This document shows positions 32,877 to 45,667 of a stretch of DNA of 64,000 nucleotides, one piece after another. The position numbers and the translations under genes are program-made. Below the pieces are notes generated by a model that searched no databases, was not told the origin of the DNA, and worked only from the letters and a program-made list of their open reading frames with translations. The stretch is from Leptodontidium sp. MPI-SDFR-AT-0119 (Eukaryota > Ascomycota > Leotiomycetes > Helotiales > Leptodontidiaceae), in assembly GCA_020726505.1 (NCBI GenBank), contig JAHLEZ010000016.1, positions 1,178,001-1,242,000 on the forward strand, read 5' to 3'. The stretch's first letter is position 1, and each line of letters opens with the position of its first letter.

Positions 32877-33194
32877 TTAACTTTGCAAATATATGCAGCT
32901 GGGTATTTGTTGTGATTGTATACTTACATGTTGAACTTCATGTTCAACAAACATCCCCGTCATCTCTTGATCGCATCTAAAGATGCCCTCCAAGTATCGG
33001 CCGTATGAAAGCCCGGCAGCTGTTCTAGTCCAATAGTGGAATCCTCTAGAAACAAATGGGCTCTTTGCCCTATCCGCCGAGTGGCCCAACATAAAAACAG
33101 CGAAATGCAATACGAAACTTGCAAGGGTCGCGCTCAATTTTGTCAAAACTCTTAGGGGGTTTAGAATTAGCAAGTATTTTAAGTCTTTACGCAC
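32877..33194 (-). CDS. Unassigned open frame, weak
   Basis: 105 codons without stop, from MRKDLKYLLILN through a hydrophobic stretch (LASFVLHFAVFMLGH) to RGFHYWTRTAAGLSYGRYLE and a stop near 32877. Composition is protein-like against an AT-rich background, but no motif or family is recognised and no neighbour supports it. It may be another stranded exon. Confidence 0.25.
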   Translation of the reverse strand: MRKDLKYLLILNPLRVLTKLSATLASFVLHFAVFMLGHSADRAKSPFVSRGFHYWTRTAAGLSYGRYLEGIFRCDQEMTGMFVEHEVQHVSIQSQQIPSCIYLQS

Positions 33195-33955
33195 TACCGC
33201 ATCATAGATGTTTAATATCGCAATAATAATACATGGTTGGTATTAGTATGTTTAGAAACTTATCTTGCATATGGCATAACAGCGAGAATTCAATAAACTT
33301 AGATTATACTCAATATAACGACGGCCGTGATTTCCGTTATAGTCTCGTAAGCGTCGAATAAGGTACTTAATAAACCCAAGCCAGCCCGAGTAACATCGGG
33401 TCTAAAAACTCAGCGTTAAGATTAAACCGTTTCACTTAGGAACTATAAGATCCCAAGTCTCATAAGTATACAAATTTTTAAGTAGTTTAAGATTATTGAG
33501 AATAAATATATTTAAGGAGATAAAGAGAAGGAGGAGATTAATCAATAAGAGGATTCGAGAAACTTAGGCTTAAGTACTTATTTGACTTCTCGTCTCTAAT
33601 GGAACATAGTGATCCCGAAAACTTTTTTGGATACGATGATATACTATTAGTAAATGAAATTCTCTACAAGGCTCAAACTTAGTATTATAGACTTTGATAT
33701 TAGCTTAGTATTATACCTATTGCGTGTGTGCATAGTGTTTCGCACGGGAAAGGTTCAAGAGTATTCGTGACGTCGACCAAGAGTATATTAATGCCGTAGC
33801 ATTAGCCGATGAGTTAAAGTCTACTCTGCCTTTAGTAATTAATCAAGTCATAATAATTACCACTAAATTAAATATTTGACCGTTCTCTTGACTTTTGTTT
33901 ATCCTTTATCTCTTAGTTAGATGTTAATAGAAGGATGTGAATAACGATGACTTTT
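33195..33955. other. AT-rich spacer before Copia E
   Basis: No gene, repeat or RNA gene recognised. TA-rich and CA/TG-poor. Confidence 0.45.
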
Positions 33956-34173
33956 TGTCACGGTACATGGCTAGTGGCACCTCTTACGCGAGCCTACTGA
34001 ACGGCCAGGTGCGCTTCCTACACACTTACAGCTAGCTAAACTTACTTACCTTACTTTAAATAGCGAACCTTTCTCCCTTTTAACGAGAGGGCAGAGTACT
34101 TTTTAATTAATCTTTTGCTTCTTATTAATTTACTAATTCTTACTTCTTTACCCCTTTAATATTCTACGTGATA
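33956..34173 (+). repeat. 5' LTR of Copia E
   Basis: Begins TGTCACGGTACATGGC and ends ACGTGATA, the RIP form of GTGACA, so the terminal inverted TGTCAC/GTGACA is visible. 218 bp. The matching 3' LTR is outside the window, so the boundary rests on the terminal motif and on gag beginning about 120 bp later. Confidence 0.55.
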
Positions 34174-35679
34174 GTTAAGAGCTATATAACTCTTAGAGCC
34201 CCGACAATTTATACTTAGTAAAATACTACTTTATATCTTTTTCTTTACTCTCTTTAATAATCACCGCACGTCTTTACTTACACTCTATTCCTAGAAAATT
34301 AACTATAGCTGACTCTAGGAGCGACTATATTAAGGACTGGAAGGGCTAGACTAAATTTAACACTGAATTTTAAGCTTAAGCGTATAATAAAGGCCTTTGG
34401 CTGCTCGTCGACCCGGATGGACTTAATATTCCGTCTCTTATAACAAATCTATTAGTTTTTAATATAGAGACTTAAGTTTTTTTAAAAGAAAAATATAAAG
34501 TGACTAAATAGCGCACCGGCGATACTCTTTTCCGTAGTCGAATCTGAATATAATAAAGCCTTTAAGGTCTTTATTATTAAGAAGAGTGACTGGAGTAACG
34601 TGGTCACTAAATATAATTAACTCTACACTTAGGTTATTAACTATATTAACCCCTTACTCTTCGAGATCATTTCCTTGACTTAGGTTAATAAGTACACTTA
34701 TACTATTTAGAATATTGTACAAGAGCTTCGCTAATATTACGCGCCATTTAATGCCACTAATTTATATAATATTAAATTGACTTATTCTCACTTAATATAA
34801 TAAGCCTACGGCGGTCGTATTAATGTTATAACTTAGTGCCGAAACTGGTTTCTGTTTTACTACGAGTGTAAATTAGCCGGTTCTAAGCTCGTTTTAGGAC
34901 CTTTAGCCACAGAAAGGTTCCTAAACGCCGTCGGAGTTAAATAGGACCCTGTTTTCGCTAAGAACCGTAAGGATGAGCTTATTATAAAGAATTAAGTACT
35001 CGGAAGCTAAACGGAAGTCAGGGAACTAAAACACTCCTTATTATACTACGGATTATAGTTTTAGCGAGTTATAAAAGACGTAAAGTCTATTAAAAAGTAC
35101 AGCCTTTACCTCAAAAACGGCATTTTTGTAACCTTTAGTAATAAACGAGACAAGGAGTAATACAAGTGCCCCTATATAATCGTTTTCTCGGATTTAAATT
35201 TTAAACATTATTAGAAACCGGCTACTTATAACCGTCTTAAGATCGTATTTTATAATTAAACCACTAGAAAGCCGCGTTTAACTCTTAATTAAGCCGAGCT
35301 TATTCGTAAAGAAGTAAATAAACCGGAGTAGAGTGCTTTACGCAAGACACTTTCGGCTAAGGAGCCTAGTAAAGTAAGAGCTAAGATCCTTAAAACCTCT
35401 AATAGACTTGTTTTAAAGATTATATACGTTATTATAAACCCCTCCGCTCTTTAAACCCTCGATATATTCGCGCTTAGTAACAGTCGACATCCGTTTTATT
35501 AAAGTACTTTTCTTAACAACTGCGGTGTTATATACGTAGTTAATGACAAGTCTCTTTTAGTCTTAGGCTCCTTTATTCCTTTAAGTTATAAAGATGTAGT
35601 AAAAGCTAGTATATTTAGCTTACTTATTATTAGTAGAGGCCGTCGTATTTTAAAAAACGCGCTTACTACTTTAAGAGGT

Positions 35680-35861
35680 TGTGGTACAGAAGTGGAGTAG
35701 AGCCTTGCGATCAACGTAGGTTGAATTGAAGTGATTGATTGTTTTAAATACATAAGGAAATCAGGGGAACACGTTGTTCCCCTGAAAGCGGTATACGCTA
35801 GCAAAATCTGAAACTAGTATAGCGTACAACTAACCGAGCATCAGCCTGTGCCTGTACGACA
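35680..35861 (-). repeat. Left LTR (3' LTR) of Copia A
   Basis: 182 bp, TGTGGTACAG...TGTACGACA on the plus strand; same family as the solo LTR at 20232-20416 in reverse orientation. Holds the TCAGGGGAAC/GTTCCCCTGA hairpin. Confidence 0.9.
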
Positions 35862-36239
35862 TACCCCCTAGTCAAGTGATAATAGTAAGCCATTAGTATT
35901 ATAATTAGTTGCGCTAAGCGAGAGTAATATCAAAAGTAAACTATTAGGCTATTAATTATACTTGTACTACTAAGTTAGGCAAACAATTGTTTTATTTGAA
36001 GTGGTACATCCCCTACTTAATTCTTAATCTTGTAACTACTTTATATTATATAGATCGACTTTTCGATTTACTAATTAATCAACTAATTAATAATTAATTA
36101 ATTGATACTATAAGTGTATTAAAGCGCTTTACTTAGGCTGTTAAGGTTAATTGTTCGGCTAATATTATAAGTTATTAAATTAATTTTTATTAAGTTAATC
36201 GTTAATTTTGGGGCAATGTATTGATTTAAGTATTATTAA

Positions 36240-37055
36240 TTGTAATAGGCGAAGAAGAAGAAGGAAGCTAAGAAGGCTCTAAAGGCTGCTTTTATTTTAA
36301 AGAGAGCTACTGCGGCTGCTCCTATTACTTGTGCTTGTGCTCCTCGAGTTAAGGGAGATGAGCAGTTAGTTATTTATTTAGGTTATATTAATAGCGCTTT
36401 CTAAACTAAAAGTACTAGCGAGTGCTTTAATATTATTAGTCGGGGGTACTCGTTATTTCGCCTACTTGTTAGGCCATTTTTATAAGGTTACTTCCGTTAC
36501 TACTTAAGCCCCCTTCCTCCTCTACTATACTACGCTTTTAAACGACATAAGTAAGAAGGTAAATTCCCTTAGTTATTCCTTTTTAGCGTATAATTACTAA
36601 TTGTTTTAGGAATTAAAGCGCCTAAAAGCTCTTATTTTTATTATCCTTTAAGGTAAGGTTATTACTACCGCTACTAGTAAAGTAACTGGCTTTAGAAGAA
36701 GTGATAAGGAAGAGGAAGATAAAGGTAGTACTATTATTAACGAGTCTAGTATATTATTTTATTTTGAATTTCCTGTAAAATTAAGGCTAATTCGATTAAT
36801 TTCTTTTAAATAAAGAGAACTTTAATACTTTAAAGTCTCGCGCGCGGGTTACTAGCGAGTAACTTACTATTACTACTAATGCTTTGTTCTCTCTAAAGCC
36901 TACTCGTGGACTTACTGATGTTAGTGGAGCTCCGGCTCTTACTCCTAAAGAAAAGGCTTCGGCTGCTTATATTAACGAGCTTTATAATGTGATTAAAAGT
37001 GCCTTGGCTGCTTTGGCTAGGGAAGTTCAGGGCTTGCCACCTAAAAATAATTAAG
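36240..37055 (+). pseudogene. Antisense ORF remnant between pol and 3' LTR of Copia A
   Basis: Plus strand, opposite to A's genes. Preceded by an intron-like stretch ending TTGTAATAG. Readable text: KKEAKKALKAAFILKRATAA, ACAPRVKGDEQLVIYLGYIN, FKRHKQEGKF; then in another frame VITTATSKVTGFRRSDKEEE, REL*YFKVSRAGY, and last LFSLKPTRGLTDVSGAPALT followed by KEKASAAYINELYNVIKSAL up to a stop at about 37052. Codon pattern and conserved length between stops indicate a once-coded protein of roughly 270 aa, decayed by RIP and frameshifts. Family unknown; a Lys/Ala-rich nucleic-acid-binding N-terminus is visible. It could be an element-encoded antisense protein or a captured gene. Confidence 0.5.
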
Positions 37056-37329
37056 TTACTCTCTTTTTGTGAGGCGAGGCTTAGGAACCTCTAAATAACT
37101 AAGTGTCCTCTTATAATTTACTTGCGTTACGTTACTTTTACTATAGAAATAAATAATCGTTGAGAGTAATTAAATCTTTTAAATATTATAAATTTCACCC
37201 TTAAGCTTAATTGCTCTTTAAGTAAATGAAATAGTAAGAGAATTTATAAATAAATAACAAATATATAAAAAAATAATCTTATAATAAAGGAAAAGTAAAG
37301 AACGTGTATAAAGACTTACTTTAAAGCGA

Positions 37330-37874
37330 GGGCTTTATAGTAAGTTGCTTTAGTTAAGCACGAATATCTACTAAGTTAATAAGAGTAATAAAATTCTCAA
37401 ATTTTTGCTAAGAGAAGTTCTTTGTAAGTTTATTAGCGGGTATATAACCTATAGGTAAATATTCGATTGAAAAAGTGCCCTTTTAAACTCTTAGCGTAAT
37501 TATATATTTTAAATATCAACGTGACATAACTTAATAGAGATGCGCTAATTTTCCTTAATAATTAATTGTATCGTTTGCTAATTATCGTAGAAGATTCTTT
37601 AAATTTCCCTTAACTTAAGACGTAGCTTTTAAAAGAAATATTATAAAGCTATAGTCTCCTTAGCCGTGCGCTTAACGCCTAAAAGCTTAGCTTGTGTAGT
37701 CGAAGTAGTGATTGTATCTTATAAGGCCGCTTTTTACAAGATTAAATCTTTAAAAAGTATTATAATATAACTATTAGACGAACGCTTAGTATCGAGATCG
37801 TTTATAAATGAAGTATCTGAGGCTATAATAAGCTGGGAGTCGCGTAACTTGTAACTATAGGTAATCGCCAAAAA
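37330..37874 (-). pseudogene. RNase H end of Copia A pol
   Basis: Minus frame: ASDTSFINDLDTKRSSNSYI, ITTSTTQAKLLGVKRTAKET, YFF*KLRLKL, IFYDN*QTIQLIIKEN*RIS, LCHVDI*N, PLINLQRTSLSKNLRILLLL. This is the Copia RNase H order (SDASFADD..., TTEAEL, DNQQTI, HVDI, DxLTK). The first part joins directly to the RT text that ends at 45668, confirming that C is an insertion. Confidence 0.8.
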
Positions 37875-37879
37875 TCGGG

Positions 37880-38124
37880 TGTGACGCTTGCCCTAGAAAG
37901 ACGGCAATCACGTGTAACTGACGCCTCACATATTAGCATAAGACATGACGATACTAAGTATCAACTTAGAATCTATAACTACAGAGAAAAGAAGGTAAGG
38001 AAAGAAGAAGTTTATATACAAGAGGTTAGTATACTTAATACTATAATAATCTTAGTACGTCCCGATCGGGCAGTACTAAGTGGAGCCGGTGGAAATGAGG
38101 CTCTAAGCAGCGACAATCGTCACG
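37880..38124 (-). repeat. Left LTR of Gypsy C
   Basis: 245 bp; pairs with 45416-45662. Differences are almost all transitions plus a 2-bp indel. Confidence 0.88.
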
Positions 38125-39233
38125 CTACCCCCTCCTCCAAAAAAAGCTTGTCCTCGAGTATTAGTTCATCTTCTTATTACTATTAAAGTCGTCGTAGTCG
38201 TTAATACCATTTTCCTATACTTTGATCTATTTAAGTAGCTTAGCAAGGGGTCCTACTTACTCGGGGTGACTAAGGTGGAAATCCTTAACTTTATGTGAAG
38301 CGTACTTGAGGTTAAAGGCGTCGTACTAATCCAAGTTAACGTCTTAATTAAGTCAAGTGACATAGTAAAATAAAGTCTTGCCCTTTTTATAATAAGTAAG
38401 TACTTCTTCTAGTTTTTACTCGTCGTCGCCTATAACATTAATCGGCGGGGGGGAATCTTACACTTAGCTTAGTAGGGGATCGTTAGGGTCTTAGCGTAAC
38501 TTACTAGCTAGAAAGACGTTATAGACCTTTATACTCGCTAGTAATTTTAGGCAGTACGAGTGTCTTACTTTCTCGAGTACTTTAAATAGTCTATTAGTCG
38601 GCATATCTAACTTCTTAAATAGATAAAGTGTCTTAAAGTAGCGTATATTAAGCTAAACTAGGCTATCTTTATTAAAGTCAATATCGCGGCGAGAGGCGTT
38701 ATAAAACTTAACTATCTTAGCTTAGGCTATAGTAAGGTTCGACTAAGCTATGTCTTATACTTTCTTATAGTGTTAAGTATAGTTAATGATTTATTAAGTG
38801 TTTAACTTATCAACGGGGGTAACTAAGTTTAGCAAGTCAATTTTCTAGTCCTAATTTGTGTGTAGTGCATATTTATAAACTACCTTAAATAAAGAGAGTC
38901 CCCCTAGGGAATCGTGAGGGAGGGATATCTAGGCGTAGTCTATAATAAGAAGGTACTTTAACCAATCGTCTTAATAATATATAACGAAAGGTCGGAGTCG
39001 CCTTTATAAGTATTAGTTATATACTTTAGTCTAGTCGTTTGTTTATAGGTGGTTAGTAGCAGATAGCTGTCTCTTAGTTCCGAGGATCTTACTAAGGGCG
39101 GTCCAAAACCTAAAGACAAACTAGGGGTTTCTATTAAAAGTGATAATTAAGGGAGCACCAAAGTAACAGTATATATAGTAAATATATATAGCGGCTAACT
39201 TTTAAGTATCTATCGTCTTTTAGTAGGGGATAC

Positions 39234-39528
39234 TGTGAAAATAGGTGGGCCAATCAGAAGAGAGGAAGCGCAGTAGGTGAACACGTGATTAGAGACAAAG
39301 TAGATTGCTTGCTTGCTTGCTTGAGAAGAGCCATAAGGGCTCTTCGGTAGTTATATACATAATATTAGCTTCTCTAGAAGCTTCGACGACTACGTAGTCG
39401 ATTACGTGGCTCTTACGGACTACGTAATCGAATACGAGAGTAATTTCCGAGCCGCGTAAGCAGTGGAGATTACTTCGGTTATTCTCCAGCGTAGAATCGG
39501 CACGAGTTACCGAAGTCAAAATCTAACA
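39234..39528. mobile_element. Solo LTR D (295 bp) inside Gypsy C integrase
   Basis: TGTGAAAATAGGTGGGCC at the start, AAAATCTAACA at the end, flanked by GATAC at 39229-39233 and 39529-39533. Its removal rejoins the integrase of C in frame between the H2C2 zinc finger and the core. It contains a TTGC repeat (39307 on), a hairpin GAAGAGCC/GGCTCTTC and the perfect 14-bp palindrome CGACTACGTAGTCG at 39387. No coding capacity of its own. Confidence 0.85.
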
Positions 39529-42500
39529 GATACTAATAACTTATTTACTAAATTTATTAATAAAAACGAGGACGTTATTAAATCTATACTTGTTTTTAAT
39601 AAAGGAGTAATAGTTTATTATAATATATTCCTAAGGTCGAGACGGAATAAGGAAAAGATAAAAGAATTTGGGCTTTTTATCTTAAGGGACTTAAATTTGT
39701 TAGTATATATAATAATTATAATAATACTACTAAACTATTAACGTGATTCTATGCCACGAGTACTAAGAAGAGAGCATTTAGATTGTTTTCGTAGCACTAA
39801 GGTGCGCTATAGTGACTCGATTATGAACCTCTCGTATAAGGAGGGTTTAGAGGTGATTGACATTAGAGACTAAGAGGCGGCCGTCGTGGAGCAAAAGGTC
39901 ACCTTACAGGCTAAGTTTACCTAGAGAGTTTAATATAGCTTATTTACACAAAGCCTATAAAGAAAAGATAATATAATTAACCTTTAGGATTTATTATACA
40001 ATAAGGAATATTAGTATAAAGGTAGCGAGCTTAACATCGGCTACTAGCGCGTTAGCGTCGTTAGGCGGCCGCAACTTTATAAATAATAAGCTAAGGTTAA
40101 CTTAGTCTTAGCGTAAGAGTTATTAAAGGCGTTAAGTCTTCTTCGTAAAGTTATATTAATTTAACTCGTTTAGTTTATAAGAAAGTGTGTTTATTAAGGG
40201 GTTATAAATTCTAGGGCGGTACGTAATTATAAAATTATAATCCACTAGAAGCTTTACTTATTATACTTATTTAGTATTTAACTACTTAGAGGTTATAAAG
40301 TATTCTAAGGCCTTGTGGTTTATTATAACACGGACTTAGTAGGGGGCTCTTACTAACTTAGCACGCTAGTACCTAAAAGATCTAATAATAGCTAGTATCT
40401 TTTTATTGTGTATTACGTAGTTAAACTTAGTAAGTAATATAATCTTTAAAAAGAAAGTAATAGAGAACTAGTCGTTACTATACTATTAAGAAAGGACTCC
40501 TACTATAATACTATTACTAGTATCCGTTTCTAAATGATAGGGCAAATCTTATTAGTGTCTTAAAAGAGGTGCGGACATGAGAGTATATTTTAGAAAATTA
40601 AAGACATCTTTACATTTTGTAATAAAGCGGAAGAGAACGTTATTCTTAGTGAGCTAAATAAGAGGTTTCGTTATAATATCGTAGTCGAGAATAAATCTCC
40701 GATAAAAGTTGCAAAATCTAAGGAAAGACTATATACCTTTAATAAAGCTAAGGTAAGTTTACTTACGAATAATAAAGACCTTCTCGGGATTAATTTTTAA
40801 GCTAAAGGTTAATATAATAAATCCCAAATACTTAGTACTTATAATTTTAAACTTATATTTCTTAAGATCGATTTATAAGCTAATATCGTTAAAGCGTTAA
40901 AGTACCTTTTTAATATAAGTGTGATACTCGAGGGGATCTTTAGAATAAATGAGAATATTATTTAAGTACGCTATATAAAAGTTATTAAGATAATCGAAGA
41001 GAATATCATTTATATAGCGCTAGTAAGTAGCGGGACTATTAGTTAGGCTAAATAAGAGAACTTTGCACTTATATACGTTATATCTCGTATAAAAGGTTAT
41101 ATATTTCTTTAATACTAAGTCTATTTAGATTTAGTAAAAGGCTTAACGAATATCTAGTTTAGTAAAGATATGAGTATTAGTTATACGAGCTAGGGTCTTA
41201 TTAATTAGAGGTAAGGGGTATTAATCCTTTCGAGTAAGGGAATTTAGCACCCAAAAGTTAATATATAATTATAAAGAGCTATTTAGTTTCTTAACAAAGA
41301 GAATAGGGGTAGTGAATAGTGCTTGAGATGGCTTAATAAATCCTTGGTCTAAGTTATTTGTGATATATTCTTTAATAGCCTTAAGCTTTTTAGCCGATAT
41401 CTTATATAGTAACAAATACTTAAGCGCTTTTTTACCCTCTCCTTTTAATTTAATTCTGTGATCGTATAAGCAATAGGGGGGGAGAATATCACTTTCTACT
41501 TTAGAAAATACGTGAGTTTAATTAGTGTACTCTAGGGGAACTATTAGTTTAGCGTCTAGCTCTTAAATAGAGAGTGCAAACTACATAGTTAATTAACGAT
41601 AGTAAGTGAGTTCGACAATTAGAGCCGATATAGTAGTAGCTTTTTCTCGCCCTTAGCTTCTTTAATTAATGAAGGTATTAATCTCTTAAAAAGTTACTAC
41701 GAATATCTTATCTTTAAACTTTCGTTTTATCGATATATAAAACCCTACGATACTAATCGAGAAGATCTTAACGGCCGAAGGCGATAGTCGTTGCTTTCGT
41801 TAAGCCCGTTTAGTAAGGAGAATAAGTGTATTTATAGTCAGCTCGTGCGCGAGAGAGAGCTGCGCTTGTATATTTCGGAGTAAATTGACGTAGTCCTTAG
41901 TATACGTTCTACGCGTGGAAAGAGCGAATCGGGGGGAATTAGTTTAATCTCAGGGGTATAAAAGCTTAGTGGTTCTCCTTTTTAGCTTAATAACTTCTAT
42001 TTAGGCTAGTTTAGTTAAGATGTATATATTATCTAATCGTAGGGATAGTTATGTATGTCGACTAAGCTAGTTATTTAATATACTTCCTAGCTAAGGTAAA
42101 GAGCCGTTAGTAGTAGAGTGCGCGCGCTTTCTAGGCTTTATTATATGTCGCACTTATTAATACGATAGCTTGGTGGTACATAGAAAATTAGTAATAGAGG
42201 TAGGTTTAATAGTAATACTAATATCGGGGATTAACTAGGGGCGATACTATACACCTAAAAAGCGCGGATCTAAGTATTTCTAACTCTTAGAAATTGATAT
42301 AAAATTCGTCGTTAACGCAACTCCTCTAATTAAAATAACGGCGTAGCCACTTCTAGAGGCTATTATATACTTTGTCATAAAATAATTATGAGGGGGTGTT
42401 AAAGAAGAAAGTAAGGAGTATATAAGGGATTTTATACTTAAAATAAGAAGGAAAAAAGAAGTGGACGAAGTATTAGGCGTTAAAGAGATAAGGGGGTAAA

Positions 42501-45415
42501 TTTCTATGACTAGCGCTGTAAGCCCGACTCCAGGGGAGTATAAATACTCAATAGCGCTCTCGTTCTTAAACTTAATAACCTTAGAGATAGCCCTTCGAAT
42601 TCTTGATAAAGTTCTATGCTTTAGTTTAGCGTATGTAGATATCAAGTTAATATAGATTTCCAAACGATTATTATCCGTTAGTTTAGTTATATTATTAACT
42701 CCGGAACTTACTAGGGGTTCTCGTAGCTAGTAACCTTGATTTTGCGATAGTGTAGTTGTTACTTCTAAGGGATCGATAGCAGGCATAAAGCTAATAGTAG
42801 TAGTCGTTTTTAGAGTCGCTAGAAGAGAGTTGGCGCTTATGTCGGAATTTGGTTCGGCGCGCCGGCTAGGATTTGCCATAGAACCGTCTTGTAGCGGACT
42901 ACTATGGTTACTATAACACGACGTCGTAGACTTTGTGTAAATAATAGGTCTGAATATTTTATAAGTCCTTGCTTTAGTGGTTACTAATTCTAATAAAGTT
43001 TTTAAAGTATTTATACTTAGCGTGGAAGGTAGGGGCGAGTTAGCTATTAAGGCTGGCTTAGCAAATTAGGCATTATAGTGGCTTTAAAATTCACACAACC
43101 TAGCGTCTTTACGCTTAGCGTCGCGCTAGTGGCGTTAGTGAATCTTATGTATATATAAGTCTCGGACTTTAATTAATTTATTATAACTTACTATTAGGGG
43201 GTAGTCTAATAGCTAGATGAGCCGTCGTTTGACGGTATCTAAGAGCGCCTTATGATGCTCTAGCCATAATCTTCTAATAATCACTTCATAGTTTCCCAAG
43301 TGAGTAATTAAGAAAGGAGTAAATAATTACAAACGCTTGTCGATTATTAAATTTAATGTAGTATAGTAGCTAATAGTCCAGCTAGTTCAATCATTAAATC
43401 CTTTAATAGGGATAAGTAAAGGCAGTAAGTAAATTAAAGGTTTTAAGAAGAAAAAAAGAGACTTTAAAAGAGAGTAATTAATGAAATAATAACTATTAGC
43501 TCCAGAATTGAGAAGCGCGGGTAACTTATACGTGAGTCTATTCTTAGAGAAAGCGATGTGGGTAGTGAGTGCTAGTTCGCTAAAAAGCTTCGTAAAGTCA
43601 AGATGTCGCATATCTCGTATTATACCTAAGAAGGAGCTTTTTCTTAGGCTAAGTCTTTTACTCGTAGGGTAAGTTCTTTTACTAGTAAATTATTATTATT
43701 GTTTATAACTTAGTTATTAGATATAAGACTACCGTCGTCGGCGCCTACCTTTATCTCGTTAACATAAGAGGTATAACCACGACTAGGGGGGTGTTAAAAG
43801 AAATATTAAGGGGTATTCGTTAGTATTTAGGCACGAGGTGTATCAACTCGTATAAAGATTTATTAACTTAAGGGTTAATTAGTCTCTTATCGCTAGGATA
43901 AAGAAGTAGTAGAAGCTTAAAGTAGTTTCCCCGTAGTTCCTAAAGAGATATTAACTTAGGACTAAGAGTGGGAATTTATACTTGTTACTAAGGGGCTAAA
44001 GTAATTAGCGTAGATAGTACTCTTTATAATTTATCCTTAGTCTTCGGCTTAAACCGCTCTCATATACTCTTTTAAAGTTCTGGCTTTTTAATACTTATAA
44101 AACAATTACTTACGTAGGCGGGATAAAAGCTTATCTTATAAGTCCATTTTAAGTATTAAGTTATTAATTACGCCGCCTTAGTTAATAAGAATCTTAAACT
44201 ATTAGTAAAATTCCTAAAAGGTTTATCTTACGGCTTTTATCTTTAACGTAAAGTAAAGGTTACGCGCTATTTGTTACTTATAGGGGTTAATTAAGAATTT
44301 GATTACTTAATCAACTAAGTTAAGCGCATTTATTAAGTTTTTATTATCGTTAAGTATTAAGGATAAAAAAGAGGGTTCTAGGAACGTACGAGTTATTCCT
44401 TTCGTTTATGCGATTAACTAGTTCCTCTAGTAGTCGTTATTAACGAAGTATTAATCGTACTAACGTAAGGCGTTCTAAACCTAAACTTCTTATAAACGTG
44501 AATTATAACTAATATTGTTTAAGAGCTTATTGTTTAAGTTAGGGATCTTCTCGATTCGCGAGGCCGTGGATATTTAAGATATCCTAGAGAAAGAGGGGGA
44601 GCGGCGGCGAGGGGAACTAACATAACGTAGGATACGAGGGGGTTAGTAACTATCCTTACTGTCGTCGTTTAGTAGTTCACTAAGGTCAAGAGCACTTTAT
44701 GCCTTATCTTTGCCTTTATTTAGTTTAGGGGCAAGAGTTTTCTTAATTAAGGGGTGAAGGGGTGTATCTCCTTCTTAAAAAGTCACAGATCTAGGAGCGG
44801 ATCTACGTGGTAGAGGCTCGTCGGTTATAAGTCGCTATTATTAAAGAGATAGCTTTAACCGCTAGTTTTTTATACGACTCTTTGTAAGTTACTCTTCTAA
44901 AATACGAAGTCGGCTTTCTTATAGTGTCTCTCTTATATATATCCTTATAAACTCTACACTACTTCTTAGCGTGTACTAACTCGTTATTTAGCTAGGGCCG
45001 ATATTAGGTGTATTAGCGGAAGTATTAACTTTAAGAGTATTAGCATTAGGAGAGTCGGGCAAGGGGATAAAAGAAGAAGCGGACAACATATTAGCGTCGT
45101 CTACGGCTATCCGTTCTATTAAAGGGACGACTTTCGGCTTGACTTGGCGAGTTAGAGGGAGAGGTCCGGCGAAGAGAGGGTTTTGACTTCGTCGTGTAGA
45201 GGTAGAAGTCGGAGAGGAGAAGAAGGGTAATAGTAGTGAAGTAGATATTGACTTCACTATTAGTAGGGGTTTTAATATTACTATTCGTTAAGCTACAAGG
45301 CTTAATATAGGCCTTTCTCATATTTGAGCTTCTAAGTCGTAACTACTTATAAGAGGATTAAGGGGCGAGGGATATTTACTGTTTTCCTAGACGTAAAGAA
45401 AAGAGTTATAGATAA

Positions 45416-45662
45416 TATAACACTTGCCTTAGAAAGACAGCAATCACGTGTAACTAACGCCTTACATATTAACATAAGATATATGACGATACTAAGTATT
45501 AACTTAGAATTTACAACTATAGAGGAAAGAAAGTAAGGAAAGAAGAAGTCTATATATAAGAGGTTAGTATGCCTAGTACTATAGTAATCTCGGTACGTCC
45601 CGATCGGGCAGTACTAAGTGGAGCCGGTGGAAATGAGGCTCTGGGCAGCGACAGTCGTCACA
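45416..45662 (-). repeat. Right LTR of Gypsy C
   Basis: 247 bp. Starts TATAACACTTGCC, the RIP form of TGTGACGCTTGCC at the left LTR; ends CGTCACA. Confidence 0.88.
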
Positions 45663-45667
45663 TCGGG

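Larger units (their letters stand above)
37880..45662 (-). mobile_element. Ty3/Gypsy element C (minus strand) with chromodomain-like tail
   Basis: TSD TCGGG at 37875-37879 and 45663-45667; LTRs 37880-38124 and 45416-45662 (TGTGACG...CGTCACA type). A pyrimidine tract CCCCTCCTCC inside the left LTR is the PPT on the minus strand. Right to left: gag (about 45300-43900), protease (LPALLNSGANSYYFI, D to N, 43500), RT (YLNNILIYSKDPLEY near 40925, YLDD decayed), integrase H2C2 (IREVHNRVTIAHLSATKT near 39830), core (YIYCYFGAPL, DRNP*FVFRFWTALSKILGT near 39090), chromodomain-like end (LEEVLTYYKKGKTLFYYVT and HKVKDFHLSHPE near 38350). Confidence 0.88.

Noticed and set aside
37881..38186. 101-codon plus-strand frame
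   Set aside because: Falls almost entirely in the left LTR of Gypsy C; LTRs are not expected to code, and the right LTR copy does not preserve the frame.
39463..39741. 92-codon plus-strand frame inside Gypsy C
   Set aside because: Antisense to the C integrase, which reads well on the minus strand (PSRP*EYIIINYY...); the first part lies in solo LTR D.
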